A program made the position numbers and the translations under genes. A stretch of DNA of 16,918 nt from Candidatus Altimarinota bacterium (lineage in GTDB: Bacteria; Patescibacteriota; Gracilibacteria; BD1-5; UBA2023). The notes below the pieces were generated by a model, which saw nothing but the letters and a program-made list of their open reading frames with translations, did not search any database and was not told where the DNA came from. The stretch is from assembly GCA_003488655.1 (NCBI GenBank), contig DNKW01000006.1:1-16918 (forward strand). Reading direction: 5' to 3'. Positions 8,595-15,815 of the stretch are shown here, piece after piece; position 1 is the first letter of the stretch; every line of letters begins with the position of its first letter.

Positions 8595-8627
8595 CTTGAG
8601 TATATCCAAAAATGGATTTTTCTCAAG
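8595..8627. promoter_or_regulatory. Inverted repeat overlapping the PBP promoter (operator or terminator candidate)
   Basis: The outer arms are CTTGAG (8595-8600) and CTCAAG (8622-8627), the inner arms ATCCA (8604-8608) and TGGAT (8613-8617), with loop AAAA. The structure covers both the -35 and the -10 of the PBP promoter. It also lies just after the LCP stop, so it could end LCP transcripts, although the minus strand has no U tract after it. The repeat is seen; the role is inferred. Confidence 0.45.
8599..8626 (-). promoter_or_regulatory. PBP operon promoter
   Basis: On the minus strand TTGAGA (8621-8626), a 16-bp spacer and TATACT (8599-8604) give a start near 8592 and a leader of about 25 nt, like other genes in the window. 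A second TATAAT (8576-8581) only 8 bases before the ATG lacks a -35. Confidence 0.55.
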
Positions 8628-8630
8628 TCT

Positions 8631-10094
8631 TTATTCCCCCACCACCATCCTGTAATCCTTTCCAAGTACGACCTCTATTTTCGGACTCGGCGTTTTGCTA
8701 TATTTATTCATAGGAACCGATTGTTGCGGAGCAAAAATAAAGAGAGAAAGAGCCTCAAGAGTTTTCGACGCAGGAGGGATCCCGATGCTATTTTCACTAT
8801 CCCAAGTAGCAAAAACCTGAGTTTTATCGTACGAATCTTTGGTACTGCCAATACTGTTTTTATCGGGGATATTGAATCCAAATTTCTTGAGATAGAGAGC
8901 AACCCCATTTGCGATACCGGAAGTCTTTGTGGAATTTATGACGGTAATCTCGGGATTTTCGAGAAACATCTCCGGATAATTGAAGATGATATTGGAAAAC
9001 TTGGAGGTATCTGCGTAGGAATCGAGATGATTGGGGGTGGCTCCATCGGGAAGGAGAACCGATGCTCCGCCGAAGAGATCACGCATCGGAGTATAGAGAA
9101 AACCTCAGCGTTGACAGTAGGCAAGTCCCTGAAAACATGAATCGTTCAAGTTGAAGGCGAGGATATTTTCCGTGGGGATATCTTTCCCAAAAAGAGCCAA
9201 GGATGCGAGTTGTCCCATAGAAAGGTCGGTTTTTATATGCGAAACGATCGCATAATAAAGGGATTTAATCTTGGTTGGACTCGTGAGGATGTCAAGCGAG
9301 AAGAGTTTATCTTTCACGGCTTTTATAACGAGTTGCTGACGATGAGATCGGTCAAAATCACTCGTAGAGTGACGACTTCGTGCATATTTGAGGGCGGTCG
9401 TCCCATCGAGAATCTGGCGACCTTTTTTGATGCTAAAAGTGAGGTATCCCCAATTATTATCGGGATATTCTTTATCTACGAGATCTTCCTCGACAGTGAC
9501 TTCAATACCTCCGAGGAGGTCTACGAACTTTGTAAATCCGTCGAAATCTATACTCAGATAGTGATCCATTTTTTCTCCGGTAATCTCGCGGAGCTTCTCT
9601 CCGAGATCTTCCATAGCTTGTGCGGGGGACTCTTTCGCATATAATCCCTGCATATAGATTTCATTGATCTTTCCGCGTCCTCCGAGTGGGTACTCGACGT
9701 AGAGATCACGAGGAACAGAGAGAAGTGAAATGGTTTTGCTCTCCCCATGGAGCGAAGCAAAGAGAATAGTGTCCGTCAGATTGGCCCCATCATGATCTCC
9801 GCCGCCGATTCCGGTTATGAGTATATTGATCTTATCCTGTTCTGTTCCGCTTACCGTCTGAAAAAGATCTCCTTTGCTGGGAAAAGGAAGGGAAAAATTG
9901 AAGTGAAATGTCGGAAGTTGTGTAAAGGTGATGAATGAAACGGCGACAACTCCGGAGATTCCCAAAAATCCGAGAAATATTCCGGAAACAAAATTGCGTT
10001 TTTTCATCGCAAAATAGCGATTTTTAAAAGAAGCAAAGTGGGAAGTGCCACTGTTTGATTCTGTCAGAGAGAGTTTGGTTTTTTTAAAAGACAC
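8631..10094 (-). CDS. LytR-CpsA-Psr (LCP) family glycopolymer transferase
   Basis: LCP proteins are membrane-anchored enzymes that transfer undecaprenyl-linked glycopolymers to peptidoglycan outside the cell. The 487-residue protein has one TM helix (about 34-57) and an LCP domain. The domain contains INILITGIGGGDHDGANLTD (89-108), SLLSVPRDLYVEYP (123-136, with the PRD arginine), DLLGGIEVTV (192-201) and the C-terminal catalytic block ALKYARSRHSTSDFDRSHRQ (234-253). The TGA at 9105-9107 (residue 330) is read as Gly. The remainder carries a LytR_C-like domain (ITVINSTKTSGIANGVALYL). The GTG start at 10094 lies about 35 nt after the predicted transcription start; an ATG at 10007 (residue 30, MKKRNFVSGIF) is an alternative that still precedes the TM. 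The neighbouring PBP supports a wall-assembly context. Stop TAA. Confidence 0.93.
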
Positions 10095-10135
10095 GAACTG
10101 GAAATTACAGACTATTTGAGGATTTTATGGGGCGA

Positions 10136-10163
10136 AGTATATGTTTTTTCTCTAAAAAATCAA
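10136..10163 (-). promoter_or_regulatory. LCP gene promoter
   Basis: TTGATT (10158-10163), a 16-bp spacer and TATACT (10136-10141) on the minus strand. The predicted start near 10129 leaves about 35 nt before the GTG at 10094 and supports that start over the internal ATG. Confidence 0.6.
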
Positions 10164-10184
10164 ACAGGATTTCTGTCTATAGAA

Positions 10185-10214
10185 ATAAATACTCACCGCT
10201 CGGTGAGTATTTAT
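10185..10214. terminator. Perfect palindrome, likely terminator of the upstream minus-strand transcript
   Basis: Perfect 14-base arms (ATAAATACTCACCG, 10185-10198, and its complement, 10201-10214) flank two central bases. Read on the minus strand, the stem is followed by UUCUAUAG, a moderate U-rich tail. It lies 22 bases upstream of the LCP -35 box, so it probably insulates LCP from transcription coming from 10.4-10.8 kb. Perfect symmetry also allows a protein-binding operator. Confidence 0.55.
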
Positions 10215-10255
10215 CGTATCGGACTACACATATACCCAACGGAAATTGATTTTCG

Positions 10256-10354
10256 GGTTTTCTTGTGTTTCGGAAGTATCGAGGTCGTGTTCGAATCCCA
10301 GTACCGTATAGCGGTACGGTTAAGTTCCGCAGATACTGGAGAATTCAAGAAACC
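10256..10354. other. Gene-free stretch with nested helix potential (candidate structured RNA or 3' UTR)
   Basis: The 307 bases 10095-10401 contain no credible gene. Within them this segment has nested complementary pairs. The outer pair is GGTTT-t-CTTG (10256-10265) with CAAGAAACC (10346-10354), then AGTATC (10275-10280) with GATACT (10332-10337), then GTACCG (10301-10306) with CGGTAC (10312-10317) around a 5-base loop. CGGAA (10271-10275) could instead pair with TTCCG (10325-10329), giving an alternative fold. It might be an independent RNA, a regulatory 3' region of the 141-residue gene, or chance. I match it to no known RNA family and cannot assign its strand. Confidence 0.35.
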
Positions 10355-10401
10355 TGAGAATCAAAATGTAACGGGTATATCGCGAATCTTTTCTTATCAT
10401 T

Positions 10402-10827
10402 CTAGTGAATCATAATATTCCGACAATAATCAGAAAGGATACCCTGAATATTTTTTGTAATCTCATTAAAATTTTTCGGAGGGAGAAGCGCTGAAATATA
10501 TCGACCATCACGGAATGCGAGAATGCTGTCAAAACGTATAATACGAACGGTGGTTTCGGAAAAATCTTTTTGATGGAAAGATCGAATCTCCTCTTTTTTG
10601 TACACGCCTTTAAGCGAATAACTTCGTCCCATATAGGAAATCTTCAAAGCGAAACTATTCTCGCCAATCTCGCTTTTCTCTGGATGAAAGGTGATCTTAC
10701 CGGACGTAATATCATAAACGCTATCAGCAATTCTCGTCTTTGTTGAAACGGGTGAATTATTTGTAAAATCGAGGGATAACTGGTCATTTGATGATCCGGG
10801 TCTCTTATTTATTTCGGAAGATAACAT
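10402..10827 (-). CDS. Hypothetical protein, 141 residues
   Basis: I do not recognise this protein. The N-terminal 30 residues are polar and probably disordered (MLSSEINKRPGSSNDQ). The middle (about 35-105) alternates short strands and turns (RIADSVYDITSGKITFHPE, ALKISYMGRSYSLKGVYK), and the C terminus is helical (NFNEITKNIQGILSDYCRN). It has no TM segment, no signal peptide and no in-frame TGA. The overall pattern recalls a small PilZ-like or beta-barrel domain, but that is a guess. The stop is TAG. It has its own promoter (TTGACT at 10885-10890) and is transcribed divergently from the TIM-barrel gene. The start ATG at 10827 is about 28 nt after the predicted transcription start, without a Shine-Dalgarno. 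Confidence 0.8.
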   Translation of the reverse strand: MLSSEINKRPGSSNDQLSLDFTNNSPVSTKTRIADSVYDITSGKITFHPEKSEIGENSFALKISYMGRSYSLKGVYKKEEIRSFHQKDFSETTVRIIRFDSILAFRDGRYISALLPPKNFNEITKNIQGILSDYCRNIMIH

Positions 10828-10861
10828 AGGATAGAGAATAGGAAATAAAAGAATTTCGACT

Positions 10862-10890
10862 ATTTTGGAATACTTTTATACGAAAGTCAA
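10862..10890 (-). promoter_or_regulatory. Promoter of the 141-residue gene
   Basis: On the minus strand TTGACT (10885-10890) is five of six to the -35 consensus. A 17-bp spacer leads to CAAAAT (10862-10867), a weak -10. The leader would be about 28 nt. Confidence 0.4.
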
Positions 10891-10903
10891 GTAAATATTT
10901 TAT

Positions 10904-10932
10904 TTGCTTCTTTTTCTCTTTTGTGCTATACT
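10904..10932 (+). promoter_or_regulatory. Promoter of the TIM-barrel gene
   Basis: TTGCTT (10904-10909), a 17-bp spacer and TATACT (10927-10932) with a TG extension at 10924-10925. The start near 10939 leaves about 25 nt before the ATG at 10964 and excludes the longer open frame upstream of the promoter. Confidence 0.7.
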
Positions 10933-10963
10933 CTCTCCGTTATATTCAATACTCCTTCTTTTT

Positions 10964-11719
10964 ATGCTTCTTCTTTCGACCTCTTCCCTGCATGGGTATG
11001 GACTCCATAAGATTTTCTCCTTTGCGCGAGAGGCTCACTATGATGGAATATGCCTTGATCTCAATCCTCTCGATTTTGATACGGAAAACGCTCCTTATGT
11101 CGCCACTCTTTCCAAGGAATTTGATATACCCGTTGTAAGTATTACCGCTTATGAGCGTCGCATTACTACGAAGATGGTCGATAAGATTATAGAGATGGCA
11201 AAGCTTCTCGAAAGCAAGACAATAAATTTCTATCCACCACATAGGCTTGATAAGGACGGAGAATGGTTTTCTGAATATCTCCCAAAAGTACAACAACGCC
11301 ATAAAGATCTCGATATCACTGTTATGAATATAGAACCAAAAACTTTTCTCTTTCTGATTCCAGAATACAAGGATGCGACTCTTCCGCTTATCAAAAAGAT
11401 AACAGGGAAGACATCGCTTCATGTTTCCCATGTGGATCCGGAAAGCGGAACCGATCTCATTAAGACATTCTCTCTCCTTGGGAACAGTATCCATAACGTT
11501 TATCTCTCGGATAAAACAGGCAATAAAGAGGAGCTTCTCCCGGGGAAAGGGGATATGCCACTTGAAAGCCTCCTCATCAAACTCGCAGATGGGGGATACA
11601 AAGGGGACTTCACTCTTAAGGTAGTTTCTCGGGAACTTTGAGCAGGAGATGATGCAATGGTTCTAAAAAAACTCGAAGAAGCAAAGGAATATTTCCTCAA
11701 GCACTTTGCAAAAAAATAG
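10964..11719 (+). CDS. Sugar phosphate isomerase/epimerase-like TIM-barrel protein (AP endonuclease 2 superfamily)
   Basis: The 251-residue protein has the xylose-isomerase-like TIM-barrel pattern. It begins MLLLSTSSLHGYGLHKIFSF, then YDGICLDLNP (end of strand 2), PVVSITAY, KTINFYPPHR, LHVSHVDPESG, and the family-typical end HNVYLSDKTG ... LLPGKGDMPLESLLIKLADG ... GDFTLKV. Such proteins bind divalent metal and act on sugars, sugar phosphates or abasic DNA; the substrate cannot be told here. The TGA at 11639-11641 (residue 226) is read as Gly in SREL-G-AGDDAMVLKKLEEA, where relatives commonly have LGAGD. The standard code would drop the last 26 residues. The start at 10964 fits the promoter; the frame is open upstream but that part is untranscribed. 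Stop TAG, embedded in the bidirectional terminator stem. Confidence 0.88.
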
Positions 11720-11762
11720 AAATAAAAAACTCCAAAATTACTTTTGGAGTTTTTTATTTCTA
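11717..11762. terminator. Bidirectional intrinsic terminator
   Basis: A perfect 21-bp stem (11717-11737 and 11742-11762) with the tetraloop TTAC, A-rich on the left and T-rich on the right, so that either strand gives a stem followed by a U run. It lies between two convergent genes, includes the TAG of the TIM-barrel gene and ends 8 bases before the stop of the regulator. Confidence 0.93.
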
Positions 11763-11769
11763 TTGATTT

Positions 11770-12384
11770 TTACTTCACAATTTTTTTGTTAATAATATCT
11801 TGTATATTGAGTGTATCTTTCAAAAAAGATATGTTTTTTTGGGAGAGTATGGAGAGAACGAGTTTGTCGTCGTACTCAAGACGGTGAACGAAATCCTCTT
11901 CGGACATCACGGCATATTTCACTTTTCTCCTAAAAAAGGTTTTTTCGAGAAAGTTATTGAACTCGATTTTATCGAGTTCTCCGATGATAAATATATCGAC
12001 GATATTATTGGATTTTATCCCCGTGAGTTGCTTGATGCTATCGGCAATGGTTATGAGACTCAAATTTCTTTTTCCTTTAAAGAAAGCTTTCAGCGGTTCG
12101 ACGGGATTATACGTTTTTATGAAGATATCAGAGAGTTCCGCATAAATAGGACAATTCCTATTGATATTGTAAAACTTTTTTTTATTCTCTTCGCGCGACT
12201 TAAGGACACCAAGAGCCTCAAGATTTATGAGTTCACGCCTCACACTATTTATCTGCTCGTCGAGATCTCGACAGAGCTCTCGTATAAAAATACCGGTCAT
12301 ATCACTCGATACGGAGTGTTCTATGAAGAATTTTTCTAGAATCTTTGCACGACAGTTTGATCCAAAAAGTTTAGAGAGAATCAT
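11770..12384 (-). CDS. Winged-helix transcriptional regulator with nucleotidyltransferase-like C-terminal domain
   Basis: The 204-residue protein opens MILSKLFGSNCRAKILEKFF, the start typical of winged-helix regulators fused to an MNT-like fold. The recognition region is about 40-75 (LDEQINSVRRELINLEALGV followed by LKSREENKKKFYNIN), with a wing before residue 75. From about 110 comes VDIFIIGELDKIEFNNFLEK, then KVKYAVMSEEDFVHRLEYDD and a C-terminal helix pair. This resembles nucleotidyltransferase-like domains without obvious catalytic GS/DxD residues, so it is probably a sensor domain. The start is 15 bases after the stop of the thioredoxin-like gene, so both form an operon and the regulator may control that unit (inference). 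No TGA, stop TAA. Confidence 0.85.
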   Translation of the reverse strand: MILSKLFGSNCRAKILEKFFIEHSVSSDMTGIFIRELCRDLDEQINSVRRELINLEALGVLKSREENKKKFYNINRNCPIYAELSDIFIKTYNPVEPLKAFFKGKRNLSLITIADSIKQLTGIKSNNIVDIFIIGELDKIEFNNFLEKTFFRRKVKYAVMSEEDFVHRLEYDDKLVLSILSQKNISFLKDTLNIQDIINKKIVK

Positions 12385-12399
12385 AGAGAGATATAAGAA

Positions 12400-12732
12400 T
12401 TAATGACACCCAGTCGTACTGCAAGTTCCACATCCACCAGTTCCACAATTATCGCCTCCAGATTCTTCTTGTCAGACGATAGATATGAGAAGGGATTTTA
12501 TTTCCATCTTTTCTGGGATGATTCCCTGAAAAATCACATCGCGAAAATCGATACTTTCCTCTTCTATGCAGAGAGCGGGGTTTTCAGTAATGCCCAGTTC
12601 CATTTTGTAAGCTTCGTCTTCTTGTTCACGAATCTTTACGACATCTGAAAGTCAGAGTTCCCCGAGAATTTCCGATGTACGAGCGAAAAGATCAGTAGAA
12701 AGTGGCGGAGATCCAACGATAACGATTTGCAT
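12400..12732 (-). CDS. Thioredoxin-fold protein lacking CxxC, with Cys-rich C-terminal tail (two UGA codons)
   Basis: The 110-residue protein appears only with UGA read as Gly (residue 27 at 12652-12654, residue 87 at 12472-12474). It follows the small archaeal/bacterial thioredoxin (Thioredoxin_3/redox-active disulfide protein) pattern: MQIVIVGS (strand 1), a helix ending ILGELGLSD, EAYKMELGITENPALCIEE with the cis-proline position at Pro52, and FQGIIPEKMEIKSLL. Where relatives have the CxxC active site it has SPPLST (8-13), with no cysteine. Instead the tail NCGTGGCGTCSTTGCH (95-110) holds four cysteines spaced C-x4-C-x2-C-x4-C plus a terminal His, a likely metal or disulfide site. The start at 12732 follows a promoter at 12763-12790; the frame runs open upstream but is low-complexity. 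It is the first gene of an operon with the winged-helix regulator. Stop TAA. Confidence 0.83.
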
Positions 12733-12762
12733 AAAAAAATGAAAATAGAGATTATTAAAAGG

Positions 12763-12790
12763 AGTATATAGAAAATTTCTTAAAAATGAA
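12763..12790 (-). promoter_or_regulatory. Promoter of the thioredoxin-like/regulator operon
   Basis: TTCATT (12785-12790), a 16-bp spacer and TATACT (12763-12768) on the minus strand. The leader would be about 24 nt before the ATG at 12732. Confidence 0.45.
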
Positions 12791-12860
12791 GAGAATTGTA
12801 GATTTTTTTGGAAAAAAGAAATTTGTTCCTCCAGGGGACTGTCTTCATGGCAGTATTTCA

Positions 12861-12877
12861 TTCCTCGCAATGACGAG
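12861..12877. repeat. Partial copy of the tsf-upstream palindromic repeat
   Basis: Seventeen bases (TTCCTCGCAATGACGAG) are identical to 1053-1069. The adjoining bases CAGTATTTCA are only loosely similar to the other copy. No opposite arm is seen nearby, so this is a decayed end. It lies between the L25 terminator and the next operon's promoter. Confidence 0.5.
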
Positions 12878-12885
12878 ACAAACTA

Positions 12886-12908
12886 AAAGGAGAGCGGAAC
12901 TCTCCTTT
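12886..12908 (-). terminator. Terminator after L25
   Basis: On the minus strand AAAGGAGAG, a 5-base loop and CTCTCCTTT are followed by TAGTTTG. The 9-bp stem lies 28 bases after the L25 stop. Confidence 0.7.
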
Positions 12909-12936
12909 ATGGGATATGGCAATGAAGCGGGAATAA

Positions 12937-13584
12937 TTATTCAGCTTTTGCTTCTTTTTCAGCTTTCTTCTCATCTTGAACACTTGGAACCTCCGCAGCA
13001 GCAACTTCCGCTACAACCTCCTCGTCTTGAGTTCCCTTTGGAAGACGGACAGAAACGATAGCCCCCTCAAGATCAGAAAGGATATCGAATTTTTTCGTAT
13101 CGATATTCAGATCTTGAACATGGATGATATCCCCGAGATTTTCGAGTTTGGAAAGATCTACTTCAAAAACATCAACCAAGTTCTTTGGAAGACATTTTAC
13201 TTCCACCGTATGCATGTTTTGTTCTATCAGACCACCCAGTACTTGTGCAGGAGAAGTGCCGATAAGGTGAAGAGGAATCTGAACATGGATTTTTTCTGTT
13301 GCAGAAACCGCAAAGAAATCAACATGAAGAAAATCTCCGCTTACTGGTGCTCGTTGTGTTTCATGAATAAGTACATCTTGTTTTTTTCCATCAAGAGTAA
13401 GCTCAACGATATGAGTTTTTCCGGATTTTCTAAAAATCTTAAGAAGCTCAGAAGCCCCAACAGTAATGGATTGAGAAGCAACATTATGTCCATAGACAAC
13501 AGCGGGAACTTTTTTATCTCCTCGAATAGTGGAGAGTTTTGTTTCAGTATCGCGTGAAACGGCGGCGAGTGTAAGTTTTTCCAT
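12937..13584 (-). CDS. rplY: 50S ribosomal protein L25 / general stress protein Ctc
   Basis: L25 binds 5S rRNA on the large subunit. The 215-residue length is the long Ctc/TL5 form with two domains. The N-terminal 5S-binding domain (about 1-92) shows DTETKLSTIRGDKKVPAVVYG (5-25 region) and QRAPVSGDFLHVDFFAV. The C-terminal TL5 domain (about 95-185) shows IPLHLIGTSPAQVLGGLIEQ and the pattern VEVKCLPKNL ... EVDLSKLENLGD. The tail is rich in Ala, Glu and Lys. No TGA, stop TAA. It has its own promoter in the gap after uvrB and a terminator downstream, so it is probably monocistronic. The start ATG at 13584 is the family start; no Shine-Dalgarno is seen. Confidence 0.96.
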   Translation of the reverse strand: MEKLTLAAVSRDTETKLSTIRGDKKVPAVVYGHNVASQSITVGASELLKIFRKSGKTHIVELTLDGKKQDVLIHETQRAPVSGDFLHVDFFAVSATEKIHVQIPLHLIGTSPAQVLGGLIEQNMHTVEVKCLPKNLVDVFEVDLSKLENLGDIIHVQDLNIDTKKFDILSDLEGAIVSVRLPKGTQDEEVVAEVAAAEVPSVQDEKKAEKEAKAE

Positions 13585-13619
13585 ACAAAAAGACGGGTAA
13601 TTTCTATAAAATCTGGGAG

Positions 13620-13647
13620 ATTATATAAAAAAGAAAGAGAAAATCAA
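13620..13647 (-). promoter_or_regulatory. L25 promoter
   Basis: TTGATT (13642-13647), a 16-bp spacer and TATAAT (13620-13625) on the minus strand. The predicted leader is about 29 nt. Confidence 0.7.
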
Positions 13648-13706
13648 ATTGTTTTGCAAATATGTCACTTTAAAAGTCAAAATGTTGTAAAAAGTCGAGT
13701 ATTTTT

Positions 13707-15659
13707 TTATCTCTTCTTCCGCATCGCGAGCAACTCGTCCCGGATCTCTGCGGCGAGCTCGAAATCGAGATTCGAGGAAGCGACATCCATCTCGAGCTCC
13801 AGTCGCTTGATGCGGGTCTTCGGATTTTCTCCTCGCATCGCCCCATCGTCATGGAGCTTCTTACCTTTAAGCCCGGTGTCTTTGATCCGTGAAACAATGG
13901 TCTCGGGAGTGATTCCATGATCGAGATTGTATTGGTGCTGAACGGCTCGTCTCTTATAGGTGATATCTATCGCTTCATCCATGGCAGTCGAGTGTCGCAT
14001 CTTATGCGAATACATCACCACATACCCGTGTACATTTCGTGCCGCGCGTCCGATAATCTGGAGGAGAGACGAGGTGGAACGGAGGAATCCGATTTTTTCG
14101 GCATCTAGTATGCCGATAAAGGAGACTTCCGGGAGATCGAGTCCTTCTCGGAGGAGATTAACCCCGACGATTCCGTCGATTTTCCCGAGACGCAGGTCTC
14201 GAAGTATCTCGAGTCGCTCAATGGTCTCGATCTCCGAGTGGAGGTAGCGTACTTTCACTCCGTTGCTTGCGAGATACTCGGCAAGTTCTTCAGAGGATTT
14301 TTTGGTGATAGTGGTGATGAGGAAACGTTCCCCTCGTTTGATGGTCGCTTGGATATGCCCCATGAGACTGTCCGCCACATATTCCATATCTTCTATACTG
14401 ATCTCCGGATCGAGAAGTCCGGTTGGTCGGATAATCTGTTCCACGATGTTTTGTGAATGAGTTGCCTCGTATTTCGACGGAGTCGCAGAGACGAATATCG
14501 TCTGTCCGATTTTTTTCTCGAATTCTTTGAATTGCAATGGTCTATTTTCAAAAGCTGAGGGGAGGCGGAATCCGTTGTCTATCAGGTTTTCCTTACGGGC
14601 TCTATCTCCAGCGTACATCCCGCCGATCTGCGGAATGCTTATATGACTCTCGTCGATGAATGTCATGAAATCTTTCGGGAAGAAATCGATGAGCGTGGTC
14701 GGACTGCTCCCGGGAAGCCGCTTGGAGAGGTACATGGAATAGTTCTCGATCCCGTTCACATACCCCACTTCCTGCATCATCTCCAGATCATACTCGACCT
14801 TGGTCTTGAGCCGTTCGATTTTGACGAAATCGTTCTGCGATTTAAAGAACTCGAGACGCGCATCCAGTTCCTCTTTGATCTTCGGAATCACCTCCTCGAT
14901 GGTGATGCTCGATGAGATGAAGTGCTTGGCGGGGAAGACAGTTATTTCGTCAAAAGAAGTGATAATTTCATTTGTTATCGGAACTTTTTGGACGATTCGT
15001 TCGATATCGTCTCCGAAAAATTCTATGGAGTAAAACAGTTCGGAGCTCGCAGGGAAAATATCGAGCGTATCGCCCTGAATCCGGAAATTCCCGGGCTTGA
15101 AGTCGGTCTTGGTGCGTTTGAATTGCAGCTGCACCAGATTCGTAATAATCGAATCTATGGTTTCCTTTCCATTTTTATGAATTTTCAAAATCTGTGCTTC
15201 GTATTCCTCTCGCTCCCCGATGCCGTAGATGCACGAAACGGACGCCACGATGATGACATCTTTTCTCGACAAGAGACTCTCGGTTGCCGCATGGCGGAGC
15301 CGGTCGATCTCCTCGTTGATAGTCGCTTCTTTTTCGATATAGGTTCCGGTCTTCACGATGAACGCCTCCGGTTGATAATAGTCGTAGTATGAGACAAAAT
15401 AGTGCACGGCATTCTCCGGGAAGAATTCCTTAAACTCCTGTGCGAGTTGTGCCGCAAGCGTTTTGTTGTGGGCGATGACAAGCGTCGGTCGCTGAATCTT
15501 CTCGATGATATTCGCCATCGTAAAAGTCTTTCCCGATCCGGTGACCCCGAGGAGGGTCTGAAAGTTTTTCCCCTCCTCGAGTCATTGGAGAAGACCCGTA
15601 ATAGCTTGGGGCTGGTCTCCCGCGGGAGTGTATTTTGCATGGAGTTTGAATTTGGACAT
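13707..15659 (-). CDS. uvrB: Excinuclease ABC subunit B (UvrB)
   Basis: UvrB is the damage-verifying helicase-fold subunit of nucleotide excision repair; it is loaded by UvrA and recruits UvrC. The 650-residue protein starts MSKFKLHAKYTPAGDQPQAI. Then come Walker A GVTGSGKT (38-45), the beta-hairpin tyrosine cluster SYYDYYQPEAF (from about 90), DESH (336-339), the helicase motif IIGRAARN, and a C-terminal UVR motif (KRLELEMDVASSNLDFELAA) that contacts UvrC. A single in-frame TGA at 15582-15584 (residue 26, LLQ-G-LEEG) falls on the glycine that E. coli UvrB has in LEEG. Under the standard code the protein would start only at residue 48 and lose Walker A. This is the strongest local proof of UGA = Gly. 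Its base composition is more GC-rich than its neighbours. Stop TAA. Confidence 0.98.
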
Positions 15660-15692
15660 TGGAAAGAATGAAGGATTTTTTAGCAACTCTGT

Positions 15693-15720
15693 ATTATAGA
15701 TTTTTTTGAAGGATTTGCAA
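15693..15720 (-). promoter_or_regulatory. uvrB promoter
   Basis: TTGCAA (15715-15720), a 16-bp spacer and TATAAT (15693-15698) on the minus strand. The leader is about 27 nt. No SOS-box-like palindrome is evident around it. Confidence 0.7.
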
Positions 15721-15761
15721 AAGGAAAATGTTTAAAAAAATATATTTTGGGTGCAATTTTC

Positions 15762-15789
15762 TTGCATAATTTATTTATTTAAGTATAAA
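15762..15789 (+). promoter_or_regulatory. Promoter of the 362-residue gene
   Basis: TTGCAT (15762-15767), a 16-bp spacer and TATAAA (15784-15789). The start near 15796 leaves about 20 nt before the ATG at 15816. Confidence 0.5.
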
Positions 15790-15815
15790 TCTATTCTTAA
15801 TAGATAATTTCTCGT

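Noticed and set aside
10280..10317. tRNA-like T-arm (GTGTTCGAATCCC) on the plus strand.
   Set aside because: The T stem has two mismatches, no matching acceptor strand is found about 65 bases upstream, and no anticodon arm is visible.
10116..10415. Plus-strand 99-codon frame.
   Set aside because: It runs through the palindrome, the LCP promoter and the end of the 141-residue gene, with no protein-like pattern.
12733..12870. N-terminal extension of the thioredoxin-like protein to 12870.
   Set aside because: The extra 46 residues are low-complexity and A/T-driven, and a promoter sits inside them; the strand-1 start MQIVIVGS is at 12732.
15582..15584. UGA as tryptophan (table 4) or selenocysteine.
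   Set aside because: The alignable positions are glycine, not Trp or Cys; tRNA-Trp here has anticodon CCA; tandem TGAs and the high number make selenocysteine implausible.
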